From the NCBI RefSeq assembly GCF_003339865.1, contig NZ_QPKV01000003.1, positions 496,001-560,000 on the forward strand: 64,000 nucleotides of DNA. Reading direction: 5' to 3'. Below, piece by piece: positions 8,200-17,004 of this stretch. The notes below the pieces were generated by a model. The model ran no database searches. It was not told the DNA's origin and worked only from the letters and a program-made list of their open reading frames with translations. Positions within the stretch are counted from its first letter, which is position 1. Each line of letters begins with the position of its first letter. A program made the translations under genes and the position numbers. This stretch comes from Pedobacter chinensis. Its GTDB lineage: Bacteria > Bacteroidota > Bacteroidia > Sphingobacteriales > Sphingobacteriaceae.

Positions 8200-9261
8200 T
8201 TATTTTATTGGCGCTTTTTTAGCAACTGGTTTTGTTTCAGCTTTAGGTTTTGAAGGTGCTTTTGCTGCTTTGGCTTTTGGTGCGGCCGATTTAGTGGCAG
8301 CTTTTGCAATAAGTGGCTTACCAGCAACTGATGCTTTAATGTATTCGCCCCAGGTTAAATTATCCTGACCGGGTTTTTGTGCCTTTGCTCTTTCAATGGC
8401 ATAGTTTGCGGTTGTTTCCACCACCCAATCAAAATTTTCCTGTCCAACACTTTTAATATCGGCATCGGGTGCAGGGTTACAGAAATCGATAGCAATAGGC
8501 ACGCCATCTCTTACCGCAAATTCAACGGTATTAAAGTCGTAACCTAAATAAGTACACAATTTAATGGTATATTCTTCAATCGTTTTTAACAATTTTTCGC
8601 TTGATGGCGCTTGATCAACCGCATACCGTAAATGATGAGGGTTGCGTGGCTCATATTGCATAATACGAACGTGTTTCCCACCGATGCAATAACATCTGAA
8701 ATATTCATCAAAAATGATTTCTTCCTGCAATAACATAACCAGCTGCTCCGTTCCGCTGTGTTTGTCAAAAAAGTCTTCCTTGTCATGGAGTTTATAAACA
8801 TCTCTCCATCCTCCGCCATCAAAGGGTTTCATATAAGCAGGAAACCCAACATAATCAAAAATAGCATCCCAGTTTAACGGCATGGTTAAATTTGAAAATG
8901 ATTCGCCTGTTGTGCCTGTTGGATGTTGTCTGGATGGAATCAATGCGGTTTTCGGAACGGGAACACCGATTTGTTCTGCCAGTGCATTATTAAAGAATTT
9001 CTCATCGGCACTCCACCAAAAAGGATTATTGATTACAGCGGTTCCGGTAATGGCTGCATTTTTTAAAGATGCCCGGTAAAATGGTACATCCTGAGAGATA
9101 CGATCGATAATCACGGCATAATCCAAAGGCGAGTTCTGAAGTATTTTTTCTATTTTAACAGGCTCGGCCGTAATGTCTTTTTCTGCTTTTTGATTAATTC
9201 TCTCTACAACGGCTTCAGGAAAAGAACGTTCCTGGCCAAATAAAATCCCTATTTTTTTCAT
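8200..9261 (-). CDS. ATP-grasp ligase with lysine/alanine/proline-rich tail
   Basis: This 353-residue protein has an ATP-grasp domain of the RimK/D-Ala ligase type (about 90-310). PAYMKPFDGGGWRDVYKL is the lysine strand with glycine loop, LLQEEIIF the hinge, and FAVRDGVPIAIDFCNPAPD the metal-binding Asp/Asn site. The last ~38 residues form a low-complexity tail of Lys, Ala and Pro, histone H1-like, which is not part of the fold. It could bind nucleic acid, an acidic partner or the substrate. The gene heads the tight ligase/GCS2/GATase block, 27 nt before the GCS2 gene, and is separated from the upstream hydrolase gene by about 200 nt of imperfect repeats. Confidence 0.9.
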   Translation of the reverse strand: MKKIGILFGQERSFPEAVVERINQKAEKDITAEPVKIEKILQNSPLDYAVIIDRISQDVPFYRASLKNAAITGTAVINNPFWWSADEKFFNNALAEQIGVPVPKTALIPSRQHPTGTTGESFSNLTMPLNWDAIFDYVGFPAYMKPFDGGGWRDVYKLHDKEDFFDKHSGTEQLVMLLQEEIIFDEYFRCYCIGGKHVRIMQYEPRNPHHLRYAVDQAPSSEKLLKTIEEYTIKLCTYLGYDFNTVEFAVRDGVPIAIDFCNPAPDADIKSVGQENFDWVVETTANYAIERAKAQKPGQDNLTWGEYIKASVAGKPLIAKAATKSAAPKAKAAKAPSKPKAETKPVAKKAPIK

Positions 9262-9283
9262 TGGTACTATTGATTTAATTGTT

Positions 9284-9474
9284 GTAACTGGTTAATCGTT
9301 TAATGATTAACTGTTAATTGTGTAAATTGATTATTTGGCAAGTGTTAGCTGGCAACTGCCAATTGTTAACTTTTAATGGTGTAACTGGTTAATCGTTCAA
9401 TTGTTTTAATGATTACTATATAAATTGATTATTGGGTAATGGTAAGCTGGCAATTGCCAACTTATAATTGTGCT
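9284..9474. repeat. Two imperfect tandem copies of a ~97-nt unit
   Basis: Unit one is 9284-9380 and unit two is 9381 to about 9474. Both begin GTAACTGGTTAATCGTT and both contain a TTGATTATT-type core and a GCTGGCAA(C/T)TGCCAA palindrome near the end. The second copy runs into the last codons of the hydrolase gene. It fills the gap between the hydrolase and ATP-grasp genes. Confidence 0.7.
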
Positions 9475-10169
9475 ATGTAATTAGGAAACATCTCTCTCCA
9501 GATTGGCCAATCATGATCTGCATTTTGACGAATATCCAGCCAGTGATCAATTCCTTTTTGATTTAAAATATGTGACAATCGTTCATTATCCGGCTTACAC
9601 ATATCCCTGTCCGTTGTGCCCAAAACAATTTTCATGTAATGTAACTCGGGATTGCTGTTGTTTAATAAGTAATCTACGGGGTTGTTGAAATAAACATCAT
9701 CATTATAAAAACCATCCAACTGTCCACTGATATCAAATGCACCACTCATGCTAAACATATGGCTTACCAGCCAGGGATGCCTGAAGGCAAAATTGGCCGC
9801 ATGATAACCTCCGAAGCTACAGCCGGCGGTAATGATTTTACTATGCCCGGTTTCATTCCTGGCTAAAGGTGCTACTTCCTCCAGAAGATATTTATCGTAC
9901 CAGATATGATTTTTAACTCTGTCTGCAGGATGTATGCTCTTGTTGTACCAGCTTAATTTATCAATACCATCCGGGCAATAAATCTTAATCTTTCCCTCAT
10001 TAATAAAACCCTCTACGGAGTCGATCAATTTGAAATCTTTATTTTCGAAATATCGTCCCATGCTTGTTGGGAACAGCAGAATAGGGATACCGCCGTGACC
10101 AAAGATGAGCATGTCGATTTCAGCACTTAAATTTGGGCTGTACCACTTTTTATGTTCTTCTTTAACCAT
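9462..10169 (-). CDS. Alpha/beta-hydrolase, esterase D-like
   Basis: The protein has 235 residues from the ATG at 10169. An in-frame upstream extension of 13 codons to 10208 lacks homology-like content and is rejected. The nucleophile elbow is GCSFGG with S118, a G-x-S-x-G motif of the esterase D/enterochelin-esterase type. The C-terminal QNADHDWPIW holds the likely catalytic histidine, and GTTDRDMC the likely acid. No signal peptide is present, so it should act in the cytosol. It is the first gene of the minus-strand ligase set. It could release or trim the product made by the ligases. That role is inference from context. Confidence 0.85.
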   Translation of the reverse strand: MVKEEHKKWYSPNLSAEIDMLIFGHGGIPILLFPTSMGRYFENKDFKLIDSVEGFINEGKIKIYCPDGIDKLSWYNKSIHPADRVKNHIWYDKYLLEEVAPLARNETGHSKIITAGCSFGGYHAANFAFRHPWLVSHMFSMSGAFDISGQLDGFYNDDVYFNNPVDYLLNNSNPELHYMKIVLGTTDRDMCKPDNERLSHILNQKGIDHWLDIRQNADHDWPIWREMFPNYIAQL

Positions 10170-10287
10170 ATAAAAAATTGAATGTTTTAAGATAGAAATT
10201 ATATTCAATAAAAAGAATGCAAATGGTTTAAAATAAAAGCATAATGTAAAAATTGATGGCTAATAATTAATAATTTATCAAGATTTG

Positions 10288-10295
10288 TACCTTTG
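10288..10295 (+). promoter_or_regulatory. -7 promoter element of the plus-strand esterase
   Basis: TACCTTTG matches TAnnTTTG exactly and lies 44 nt before the chosen ATG at 10340, in the divergent intergenic region. No convincing -33 box is seen. Confidence 0.5.
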
Positions 10296-10339
10296 CCGAA
10301 ATTCTGAGGCGGTGCCGGGTGATAAGGGGATTGAATATT

Positions 10340-11149
10340 ATGTACACAACAATATTATCAGTAAAAGTTAATACCAGTAATTTTAAGATACCTTCTGCTT
10401 TTTTAAAGCGCGAGGTTGAAATAGATATTTATGCGCCTGAAGGCATTTTAGGTAATGAAAAAATAGAACTTCTTTTGTTAAATGATGGTCAGGATGTGGC
10501 TAAAATGGATTTTAAGGCCATTCTGGAAAACGCACATCATAATAAAAGAAACCATCGGTTAATTGTTGTTGCCATAAAAGCATCGGCAGATCGTTTAATG
10601 GAATATGGCGTTGCAGGCATTCCTGATTTTAAAGGTCGCGGAGCCAAAGCCAACTTGTATTCTGATTTCATCATTAAAGAACTTTTACCTTTTGTGAAAA
10701 AGAAAATCGCCATGCCCATTACAGGTAAGGTGGGTTTTGCAGGATTTTCATTAGGGGGATTATCGGCCTTTGATATTGCCTGGAAAAACCCAACGGTTTT
10801 TGATGTAATTGGTGTTTTCTCGGGCGCTTTCTGGTGGCGTACAAAAGATTTGACTGATGGTTATACTGATGCAGATCGCATTTTGCATTCATTGATTGAT
10901 ACTACTTCTACCAAATCAGACATGAAATTCTGGTTGATGACCGGGACTGAGGATGAAAAGGCAGATCGTAATCAAAATCTGATCATCGATTCGATTGATG
11001 ACACGATCGACGTGGTTAAAGCGCTTTTAAACAAAGGTTATAAACGACCAGAACATGTTTTTTACTACGAAAAAGTTGGTGGTAAACATGATGTAGCTAC
11101 TTGGGAAAGTGTAATTCCATCTTTCTTAAACTGGGCATTCGAAGTTTAG
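10340..11149 (+). CDS. Esterase D/enterochelin-esterase-like hydrolase
   Basis: This 269-residue protein begins at the ATG preceded by an AGGGG site. A GTG seven codons upstream is less likely. The catalytic serine lies in GFAGFSLGGLSAF, the conserved downstream segment is FDVIGVFSGAFWW, and KHDVATWE near residue 255 carries the likely histidine. The family (COG2819-like) includes esterases that cut carboxylic esters and siderophore esters. It lacks a signal peptide. It is divergently transcribed from the hydrolase/ligase operon, so the two sides may share regulation and pathway. Relatedness to the minus-strand hydrolase is at family level, not a recent duplication. Confidence 0.85.
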   Translation: MYTTILSVKVNTSNFKIPSAFLKREVEIDIYAPEGILGNEKIELLLLNDGQDVAKMDFKAILENAHHNKRNHRLIVVAIKASADRLMEYGVAGIPDFKGRGAKANLYSDFIIKELLPFVKKKIAMPITGKVGFAGFSLGGLSAFDIAWKNPTVFDVIGVFSGAFWWRTKDLTDGYTDADRILHSLIDTTSTKSDMKFWLMTGTEDEKADRNQNLIIDSIDDTIDVVKALLNKGYKRPEHVFYYEKVGGKHDVATWESVIPSFLNWAFEV

Positions 11150-11295
11150 GGGAACTTAAAGTCCGTTTCTACAATTCAATGATCATTTAACAACTTGATT
11201 GCTGTCTGGTGTTTTCTAATTAAAAATGAGCTCATTACAGTATCATTATCGCATTAAATAGTGGAGCATATAGTATAAAATCCATTTCAAAACAC

Positions 11296-11320
11296 TATCT
11301 TTGCGCCAAATTTGAGGCGC
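11296..11320 (+). promoter_or_regulatory. typA promoter with adjacent hairpin
   Basis: TATCTTTG at 11296-11303 is an exact -7 match. Its last base begins the inverted repeat GCGCC-N8-GGCGC (11303-11320), which ends 5 nt before the typA ATG. The repeat could be an operator or could fold in the very short leader. Confidence 0.55.
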
Positions 11321-11325
11321 ATTTT

Positions 11326-13131
11326 ATGCAAAAGATTAGAAATATAGCTATTATAGCACACGTTGACCACGGTAAAACCACGTTGGTTGATAAGATTTTA
11401 CACTCTTGTTCTATTTTTCGTGACAACGAAAATACAGGAGATTTAATATTGGACAATAACGATTTAGAGCGTGAGCGTGGCATTACCATTGTATCTAAAA
11501 ACGTATCTGTTCAATACAAAGATGTAAAAATTAACATTATTGACACTCCTGGTCACGCGGATTTTGGCGGTGAGGTAGAGCGTGTTTTAAAGATGGCAGA
11601 TGGTGTACTTTTACTTTGCGATGCTTTTGAAGGGGCAATGCCTCAAACACGTTTCGTAACGCAAAAAGCTTTGGCACTTGGTTTAAAACCGATTGTGGTG
11701 GTAAACAAGGTAGATAAAGAAAACTGTCGTCCTGAAGAGGTTTATGAGCAAATTTTCGAATTGTTCTTTAACCTGGAAGCTACAGAAGAGCAATTGGATT
11801 TCCCGGTAATTTACGGGTCGTCTAAACAAGGATGGATGAGCACTGACTGGCAAAAACCAACTACTGATATTTTCGCTTTATTAGATGCGGTGGTAGCTAA
11901 CATTCCTCCTGCACCAATTAACGAAGGTACTTTGCAAATGCAAATTACTTCATTAGATTATTCATCTTTCGTTGGTCGTATAGCAATTGGTCGTGTACAC
12001 CGTGGTATAATCAGAGAAAACCAACCGGTTACTTTAATTAAACGCGATGGCAAAATCGTTAAATCAAGAGTAAAAGAACTTTATACTTTCGAAGGTTTAG
12101 GTAAAATTCGTACCACTGAAGTGGCATCGGGTGATATTTGTGCCGTTGTAGGTATTGATGGTTTCGATATTGGTGACACTATCGCTGATTTTGAGGCACC
12201 GGAGCAATTACCGGTAATCAGTATTGATGAGCCAACAATGAATATGTTGTTTACGATTAACAACTCTCCGTTTTTTGGTAAAGAAGGTAAATTAGTAACC
12301 TCTCAACGTATTAAAGAACGTTTATACAAAGAGATGGAGAAAAACTTAGCTTTGAAAGTTGTTGAAACTGCATCTCCTGATTCATGGTTGGTTTACGGTC
12401 GTGGAATTCTCCATTTATCGGTATTAATTGAAACCATGCGCCGCGAAGGTTATGAAATTCAGGTTGGTCAGCCACAGGTTATCGTTAAAGAAATCGATGG
12501 TAAAAAACATGAGCCGATTGAAACCCTAATCGTTGATGTTCCTGGCGAAGTTTCCGGTAAAGTAATTGAATTGGTAACACAACGTAAAGGCGAGTTATTG
12601 ATTATGGAGCCAAAAGGTGATTTACAACACCTTGAATTCGAAATTCCATCACGTGGTATTATTGGTTTGCGTAACAATGTATTAACTGCTACAGCTGGCG
12701 AGGCGATTATGGCTCACCGTTTCAAAGCCTATGAGCCTTGGAAAGGAACAATCCCTGGTCGTTTGAATGGTGTATTGGTTTCAATGGAAAAAGGTCAGAC
12801 TACTGCTTATTCAATTGATAAGTTACAGGATAGAGGTCGTTTCTTTGTTGATCCGGGAACTGATGTTTACGAAGGTCAGATTATGGGCGAACACATCCGT
12901 GATAATGATTTAGTGGTAAACGTTGTTAAAGGAAAAGCGTTAACCAACATGCGTGCATCTGGTACTGATGATAACACTCGTATTGCACCTGCAATTAAAT
13001 TCTCGTTAGAAGAGGCTATGGAGTACATCCAGGCTGATGAGTATATTGAGGTTACACCTGCGAGTATGCGTTTACGTAAAATCTTCTTAACAGAGCAAGA
13101 ACGTAAAGTTAAAGGAAAGCAATTCGCTTAA
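11326..13131 (+). CDS. typA: Translational GTPase TypA/BipA
   Basis: The 601-residue protein is a ribosome-binding translation-factor GTPase involved in stress adaptation and ribosome assembly. G1 is AHVDHGKTTL (about 10-19), the switch I region carries RERGITI (about 50), G3 is DTPGHADF, and G4 is VNKVD. Domains II, III and V and the TypA-specific C-terminal domain follow (to GTDDNTRIAP and ASMRLRK). Length is normal and no domain is missing. A -7 box and small hairpin precede it, and a strong terminator follows at 13153-13180, so it is transcribed alone. Confidence 0.98.
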   Translation: MQKIRNIAIIAHVDHGKTTLVDKILHSCSIFRDNENTGDLILDNNDLERERGITIVSKNVSVQYKDVKINIIDTPGHADFGGEVERVLKMADGVLLLCDAFEGAMPQTRFVTQKALALGLKPIVVVNKVDKENCRPEEVYEQIFELFFNLEATEEQLDFPVIYGSSKQGWMSTDWQKPTTDIFALLDAVVANIPPAPINEGTLQMQITSLDYSSFVGRIAIGRVHRGIIRENQPVTLIKRDGKIVKSRVKELYTFEGLGKIRTTEVASGDICAVVGIDGFDIGDTIADFEAPEQLPVISIDEPTMNMLFTINNSPFFGKEGKLVTSQRIKERLYKEMEKNLALKVVETASPDSWLVYGRGILHLSVLIETMRREGYEIQVGQPQVIVKEIDGKKHEPIETLIVDVPGEVSGKVIELVTQRKGELLIMEPKGDLQHLEFEIPSRGIIGLRNNVLTATAGEAIMAHRFKAYEPWKGTIPGRLNGVLVSMEKGQTTAYSIDKLQDRGRFFVDPGTDVYEGQIMGEHIRDNDLVVNVVKGKALTNMRASGTDDNTRIAPAIKFSLEEAMEYIQADEYIEVTPASMRLRKIFLTEQERKVKGKQFA

Positions 13132-13152
13132 ATCCTTTAAGTAAATAATATC

Positions 13153-13180
13153 AAAGCCCCGGTGTAAACCGGGGCTTTTT
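13153..13180 (+). terminator. Rho-independent terminator of typA
   Basis: A perfect 10-bp stem (AAGCCCCGGT/ACCGGGGCTT) with a GTAA loop is followed by TTTTT, 22 nt after the typA stop codon. Confidence 0.95.
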
Positions 13181-13721
13181 GCGTTGAGGGTTTTAACCCC
13201 GCCCGAGACAGTTAAGAACATCTAAGTTGGATGAATTTTGGCTTCAGTTTGAAACCACTGTTCTCTTCTTCAAGATTAGGGGGCAGTCACTAATTTACCA
13301 AAGTAAGAACTTAATAGGAAGAGGTTTTTCCAAGGGGATATCAGGTGGGGATAAAATTTGAAAAGCAGTTGTTGCGTGCTTTTTAATGTCAGTCCTTCTT
13401 TCCGCTAAATCTTTTAAAAAACTTCTGCCGTGCTGGCACGAAGTCCTTGTTTCATCGGTTGCAGATGCTTCGTGCCTCAGCATGACAGGTTATTTAAAGT
13501 CGCTGCAGTTTTAAAAGGATATCGCTTCAATAAGGTTTACAGAAATTAAGACTGTGCTTATGGGAATAATTTTCTTGCAAAACTTACCAGAAATTATTCA
13601 CCCGATTAATTTTTTGTCAGCCATTTTTCATAAACCTTTTGGGAATAAAAAACTAACAATTCAATGGCAGTTGATTTTTAATTCCCTATTAGTTTTGTTT
13701 AAACAAACAATTATCCCATTT
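13181..13721. other. Long intergenic stretch with one REP-like element
   Basis: Between the typA terminator and the broken acyltransferase gene I find no credible gene. A short minus-strand open frame in the middle has no recognisable protein character. The one clear element is an imperfect inverted repeat at 13430-13486. The last 170 nt are A+T-rich and probably hold the promoter of the acyltransferase gene, though no exact -7 box stands out. Confidence 0.6.
13430..13486. repeat. REP-like imperfect inverted repeat
   Basis: The arms GTGCTGGCACGAAG (13430-13443) and CTTCGTGCCTCAGCATGAC (13468-13486) pair with a small bulge around a 24-nt spacer. The outer part resembles the GTCAT-CTGAG-CGAAG pattern of the repeat at 6094-6205, so they belong to the same general class. 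Confidence 0.65.
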
Positions 13722-14648
13722 ATGATTAGTAAGAGCCTATCCTATTTAGGGATATTTTTATTAAATACACTTTCTCTTTTACCACTGTTTCTACTATATA
13801 GATTAGCTGATGCTTTTTATTTATTAATTTTTTACGTTTTTGGATATCGTAGAAAAGTGGTTAAGGAGAATTTATACAATGCCTTTCCCGACAAAAGTTC
13901 GTTAGAGCTAAATGCCATAGAAAAGGAATACTACAAATTTTTGTCCTAGCTATTTGTTGAGGTAATTAAAATGAAAAGTATCTCTAAAAAAGAGCTCTCT
14001 AAACGTGTAAAATTTAAGAATGTAGATTTAGTTGAGGCTTACCTGCAAAACAACGAAAGCGTGCTTTTTTGCTCATCTCACTACGGTAATTATGAATGGG
14101 TTTGTATGGCAATCGGACTAAATTTCTCCGGGAAACATTACCCAATTTATAAACCATTAAGTAGTGAATCTTTTGATCATTGGTTTTTAACCATGAGAAG
14201 TAAATTCGGGAATAATATGGTTGCTATGCGCCAAACAATGCGAGCCATTCAAGCCAGCAAAAATACAGCCAGCATGTTTACTTTTGGTAGTGATCAAGCG
14301 CCGGCAAAAGAAGAATCTATCTACTGGACAAACTTTTTAAATCAAGAAACCTCGGTTCAACTTGGGATAGAGAAAATTGCAAGGAAAACCAATCGTCCTA
14401 TTTTCTATTTAAAGATTAACTATTTAAAAAGAGGTTATTACGAAGTGGATTGTGTTCCAATTTGCTTACATCCAAATCAAACCAAGGAATTTGAGATCAC
14501 AGAAGCACATACTCGTTTTCTGCAAGAAATGATTGAAGAAAAGCCAGCTTACTGGTTGTGGAGCCATCGCAGATGGAAATATAAGCCACAAAATAAATTG
14601 ATTAATTTTGTAGAAAGTAAGGGAGATGTTTCAGCAAGTTTGGCTTAA
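13722..14648 (+). pseudogene. Lipid A acyltransferase gene interrupted by an amber codon
   Basis: Read through a single TAG at 13947-13949, this region gives about 308 codons matching the intact neighbour at 14735-15652 along its whole length. Around the stop it reads YYKFLS*LFVEVIKM against FFKYLASLIFEIVKM in the neighbour. The frame does not change, so this is one nonsense substitution, probably at a Ser or Leu codon. The catalytic H-x4-E motif (SHYGNYEW) and the C-terminal YWLWSHRRWKYKP are intact. The start at 13722 is set by alignment with the neighbour, although the frame is open further upstream. It may be a recent pseudogene, a sequencing error or a read-through gene. The downstream piece could restart at the ATG at 13971, but it would lack the membrane anchor. 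Confidence 0.88.
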
Positions 14649-14734
14649 GTTGATTTTTTGAAGATCTGAAATAGAACCTAAATCTTTTTAGGATGTTTTG
14701 GCGTTTTTAATTTTTTGAAATAAACTAATCTGAC

Positions 14735-15652
14735 ATGATTAAAAAGGGGATTTCCCATCTGGGAATATTTTTTTTAGGCGTATTATCTTTACTGCCGTTA
14801 CCTGTTTTGTACACATTGGCTGATATTGTTTATGTGTTAATCTATCATGTTTTCGGTTACCGTAAAAAAGTAGTTCGGGAAAACCTGTTGAATGCATTGC
14901 CAGAAAAAACATTGCCGGAAATTATCGAAATCGAAAAACGCTTTTTTAAATACCTTGCCTCGTTGATTTTTGAAATCGTGAAAATGAACAATATCTCAAG
15001 AAAAGAAATTGAGAAACGCTTTGTTTTCAAAAATAAGGAACTTGCTTTAGCCTACCTTAACCGTGGTGAAAGCATTCTCATTTGTTCGGCGCACTATGGC
15101 AATTGGGAGTGGGGCACATTAGGAATTGGCTTAAATTTTCCAGGCGATCATTATCCCATTTACAAGCCTTTAAGCAATCCGATTTTTGATCACTGGTTTA
15201 AAAAAGTACGTAGCCGCTTCGGAAATAAACTCATCGCCATGCGGCAAACCATGCGGGCCTTAGCAGCAAGTAAAGGTAAGTCAAGTATGTTTAGTTTTGG
15301 AAACGATCAGGCCCCATCAAAAGACGAATCGCACTATTGGACTACCTTTTTGCGTCAACAAGCCTCTATTCAACTGGGAATTGAAAAAATCGCTAAAAAA
15401 ACAAATCAACCTATATTTTATTTCGAGGTTAAAGTTCTGAAACGCGGCTATTATGAAGTGGATTGTGTGCCGCTTTGCTTAAATCCTGCTGAAACTGAAG
15501 AATTCGAAATTACAGAAATGCATACCCGTTTTTTAGAGGAAATGATTCGTAAAACACCAGAGTATTGGTTGTGGAGTCACCGAAGATGGAAGTATAAACC
15601 GAGAGCAAAATCGGTAACTTTAACGCAAATGGAACATCGTCAACAAGCCTAA
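14735..15652 (+). CDS. Lipid A biosynthesis lauroyl/myristoyl acyltransferase (LpxL/HtrB family)
   Basis: This 305-residue enzyme adds a secondary acyl chain to the lipid A precursor at the inner membrane. It has an N-terminal hydrophobic segment (about 8-38) and the catalytic H-x4-E motif in SAHYGNWEW (about residue 116). The conserved FSFGNDQAP block and the C-terminal YWLWSHRRWKYKP complete the family pattern. It lies 86 nt after the interrupted paralogue, forming a tandem duplication. As the intact copy it probably supplies the function. I give no symbol because LpxL and LpxM cannot be separated here. Confidence 0.93.
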   Translation: MIKKGISHLGIFFLGVLSLLPLPVLYTLADIVYVLIYHVFGYRKKVVRENLLNALPEKTLPEIIEIEKRFFKYLASLIFEIVKMNNISRKEIEKRFVFKNKELALAYLNRGESILICSAHYGNWEWGTLGIGLNFPGDHYPIYKPLSNPIFDHWFKKVRSRFGNKLIAMRQTMRALAASKGKSSMFSFGNDQAPSKDESHYWTTFLRQQASIQLGIEKIAKKTNQPIFYFEVKVLKRGYYEVDCVPLCLNPAETEEFEITEMHTRFLEEMIRKTPEYWLWSHRRWKYKPRAKSVTLTQMEHRQQA

Positions 15653-15683
15653 TCTTTTATATTTGTTGGTATAATCATGACCA

Positions 15684-16874
15684 ATGAAAATTGTAAAAAA
15701 AGCACTCTTCTATTTTTTCCTGATCATCATTTTATTCTTCATAGGATTATTTACCTGGAATACTTATTTAGTCAGGGTTTTGTGGTATCGAACGCCCGAT
15801 GCGCTGACCTACAAAGCCTTTCCACAGGCTATCGTTCATAAAAGTGATGCTGCTTTTCATTTTCATCGTGCTGATAAAATGAGAAATGATTTGGATACGC
15901 TCCATGTTTTAGATGGTAATCATCAATCCATTCCTTTTGAAGTCTATTTTAAGAACGGGAGATTAAAAGCTTTTATTGTGATTAGAAACGACAGTGTTTT
16001 ATATGAGAAATATAGTGCAGGGTATAGTGATACCACTTTGACAACCGTTTTTTCTGGAGCAAAAAGTATGGTTTCCATTCTGGTCGGACAGGCGCTAAAC
16101 GAGGGGAAAATTAAAAATTTATCAGATAGGGTTATAAAATATATTCCAGAATTGGCTGCGAATCCTGCATTTGCAAATCTTACATTAAAGAACCTGTTGG
16201 ATATGAAATCCGGATTGGAATTTCAAGATGCATTGGGCGGAATTGTTAAGGCCTTTTTATCAGATGAAGCTAAATACTACTATACTCATGATATGAAAGC
16301 CGAGCTGATGAAAGTGAAATTGGCGAACAGACCTGGTACAGTTTGGAAATATAAAAGTATAGATCCGATATTGTTAGGATGGGTAATAGAAAGGGCCACC
16401 GGAAAGACACTGGCAAAATATTTTGAAGAACAGGTATGGAAAAAAATCGGAGCTCAATATAATTCCACATGGGGCTTAGATCATGAAGGTGGGTTGGTAA
16501 ATACGGCTAGCAGGTTTCAGGTTACTGCAATAGATTGGGCTAAAGTAGGCCGTTTATTTCTCAACAATGGAAAGTATAATAATATTCAGGTTTTGCCAGA
16601 AGATTGGATAAAACAATCCATCGATATTGGAAATGAAAAACCTGCATCTGCCAAAGGCTGGCAAAAATCGGCGCATCACAATCTTTGGTGGATACCGCAA
16701 GCAGAAGAAAAAGGAGATTATGCTGCGGAAGGAATGCTTGGACAAAGGTTATACATAGATCCGAAAACAAGAACAATTATTGTTCAGTTTGCCGATCATG
16801 GCGCAGGAGATTATCCCTACCGTAAAATAAGCAGGTATTTGGCAGGTTTGCCATTTAATTATCCAAAACTTTAG
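15684..16874 (+). CDS. Membrane-anchored serine hydrolase, class C beta-lactamase family
   Basis: The 396-residue protein starts with an uncleaved-looking transmembrane helix (about 8-26), so it faces the periplasm. The beta-lactamase/DD-peptidase motifs are S124-x-x-K127 (FSGAKSMV) and Y223-x-S (WKYKS). A third motif of the KTG type is replaced by a HNLWW/AEGMLGQ region, typical of this subgroup, which includes 6-aminohexanoate-dimer hydrolase-like esterases. It starts 31 nt after the acyltransferase gene and could be cotranscribed. The substrate is unknown, and antibiotic resistance should not be inferred. Confidence 0.88.
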   Translation: MKIVKKALFYFFLIIILFFIGLFTWNTYLVRVLWYRTPDALTYKAFPQAIVHKSDAAFHFHRADKMRNDLDTLHVLDGNHQSIPFEVYFKNGRLKAFIVIRNDSVLYEKYSAGYSDTTLTTVFSGAKSMVSILVGQALNEGKIKNLSDRVIKYIPELAANPAFANLTLKNLLDMKSGLEFQDALGGIVKAFLSDEAKYYYTHDMKAELMKVKLANRPGTVWKYKSIDPILLGWVIERATGKTLAKYFEEQVWKKIGAQYNSTWGLDHEGGLVNTASRFQVTAIDWAKVGRLFLNNGKYNNIQVLPEDWIKQSIDIGNEKPASAKGWQKSAHHNLWWIPQAEEKGDYAAEGMLGQRLYIDPKTRTIIVQFADHGAGDYPYRKISRYLAGLPFNYPKL

Positions 16875-17004
16875 TGCCTTTTATCCTAAAGTACGCAAGG
16901 CTTCTTTGCAAAGAAAGGATAAGTTTGGCTTCCAGCTTTACGTTCTTTACACCTTACTTTAAATTCTTTGCGGTTAAATTTTTAAAATAGTACATTGCTT
17001 ATCA

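Noticed and set aside
10319..10339. GTG start for the plus-strand esterase
   Set aside because: The ATG at 10340 has an AGGGG site at a suitable distance, and the seven extra codons add nothing family-like.
13295..13483. Minus-strand open frame of 62 codons in the gap after typA
   Set aside because: It runs through a REP-like repeat and has no recognisable protein pattern, so a chance frame is more likely.
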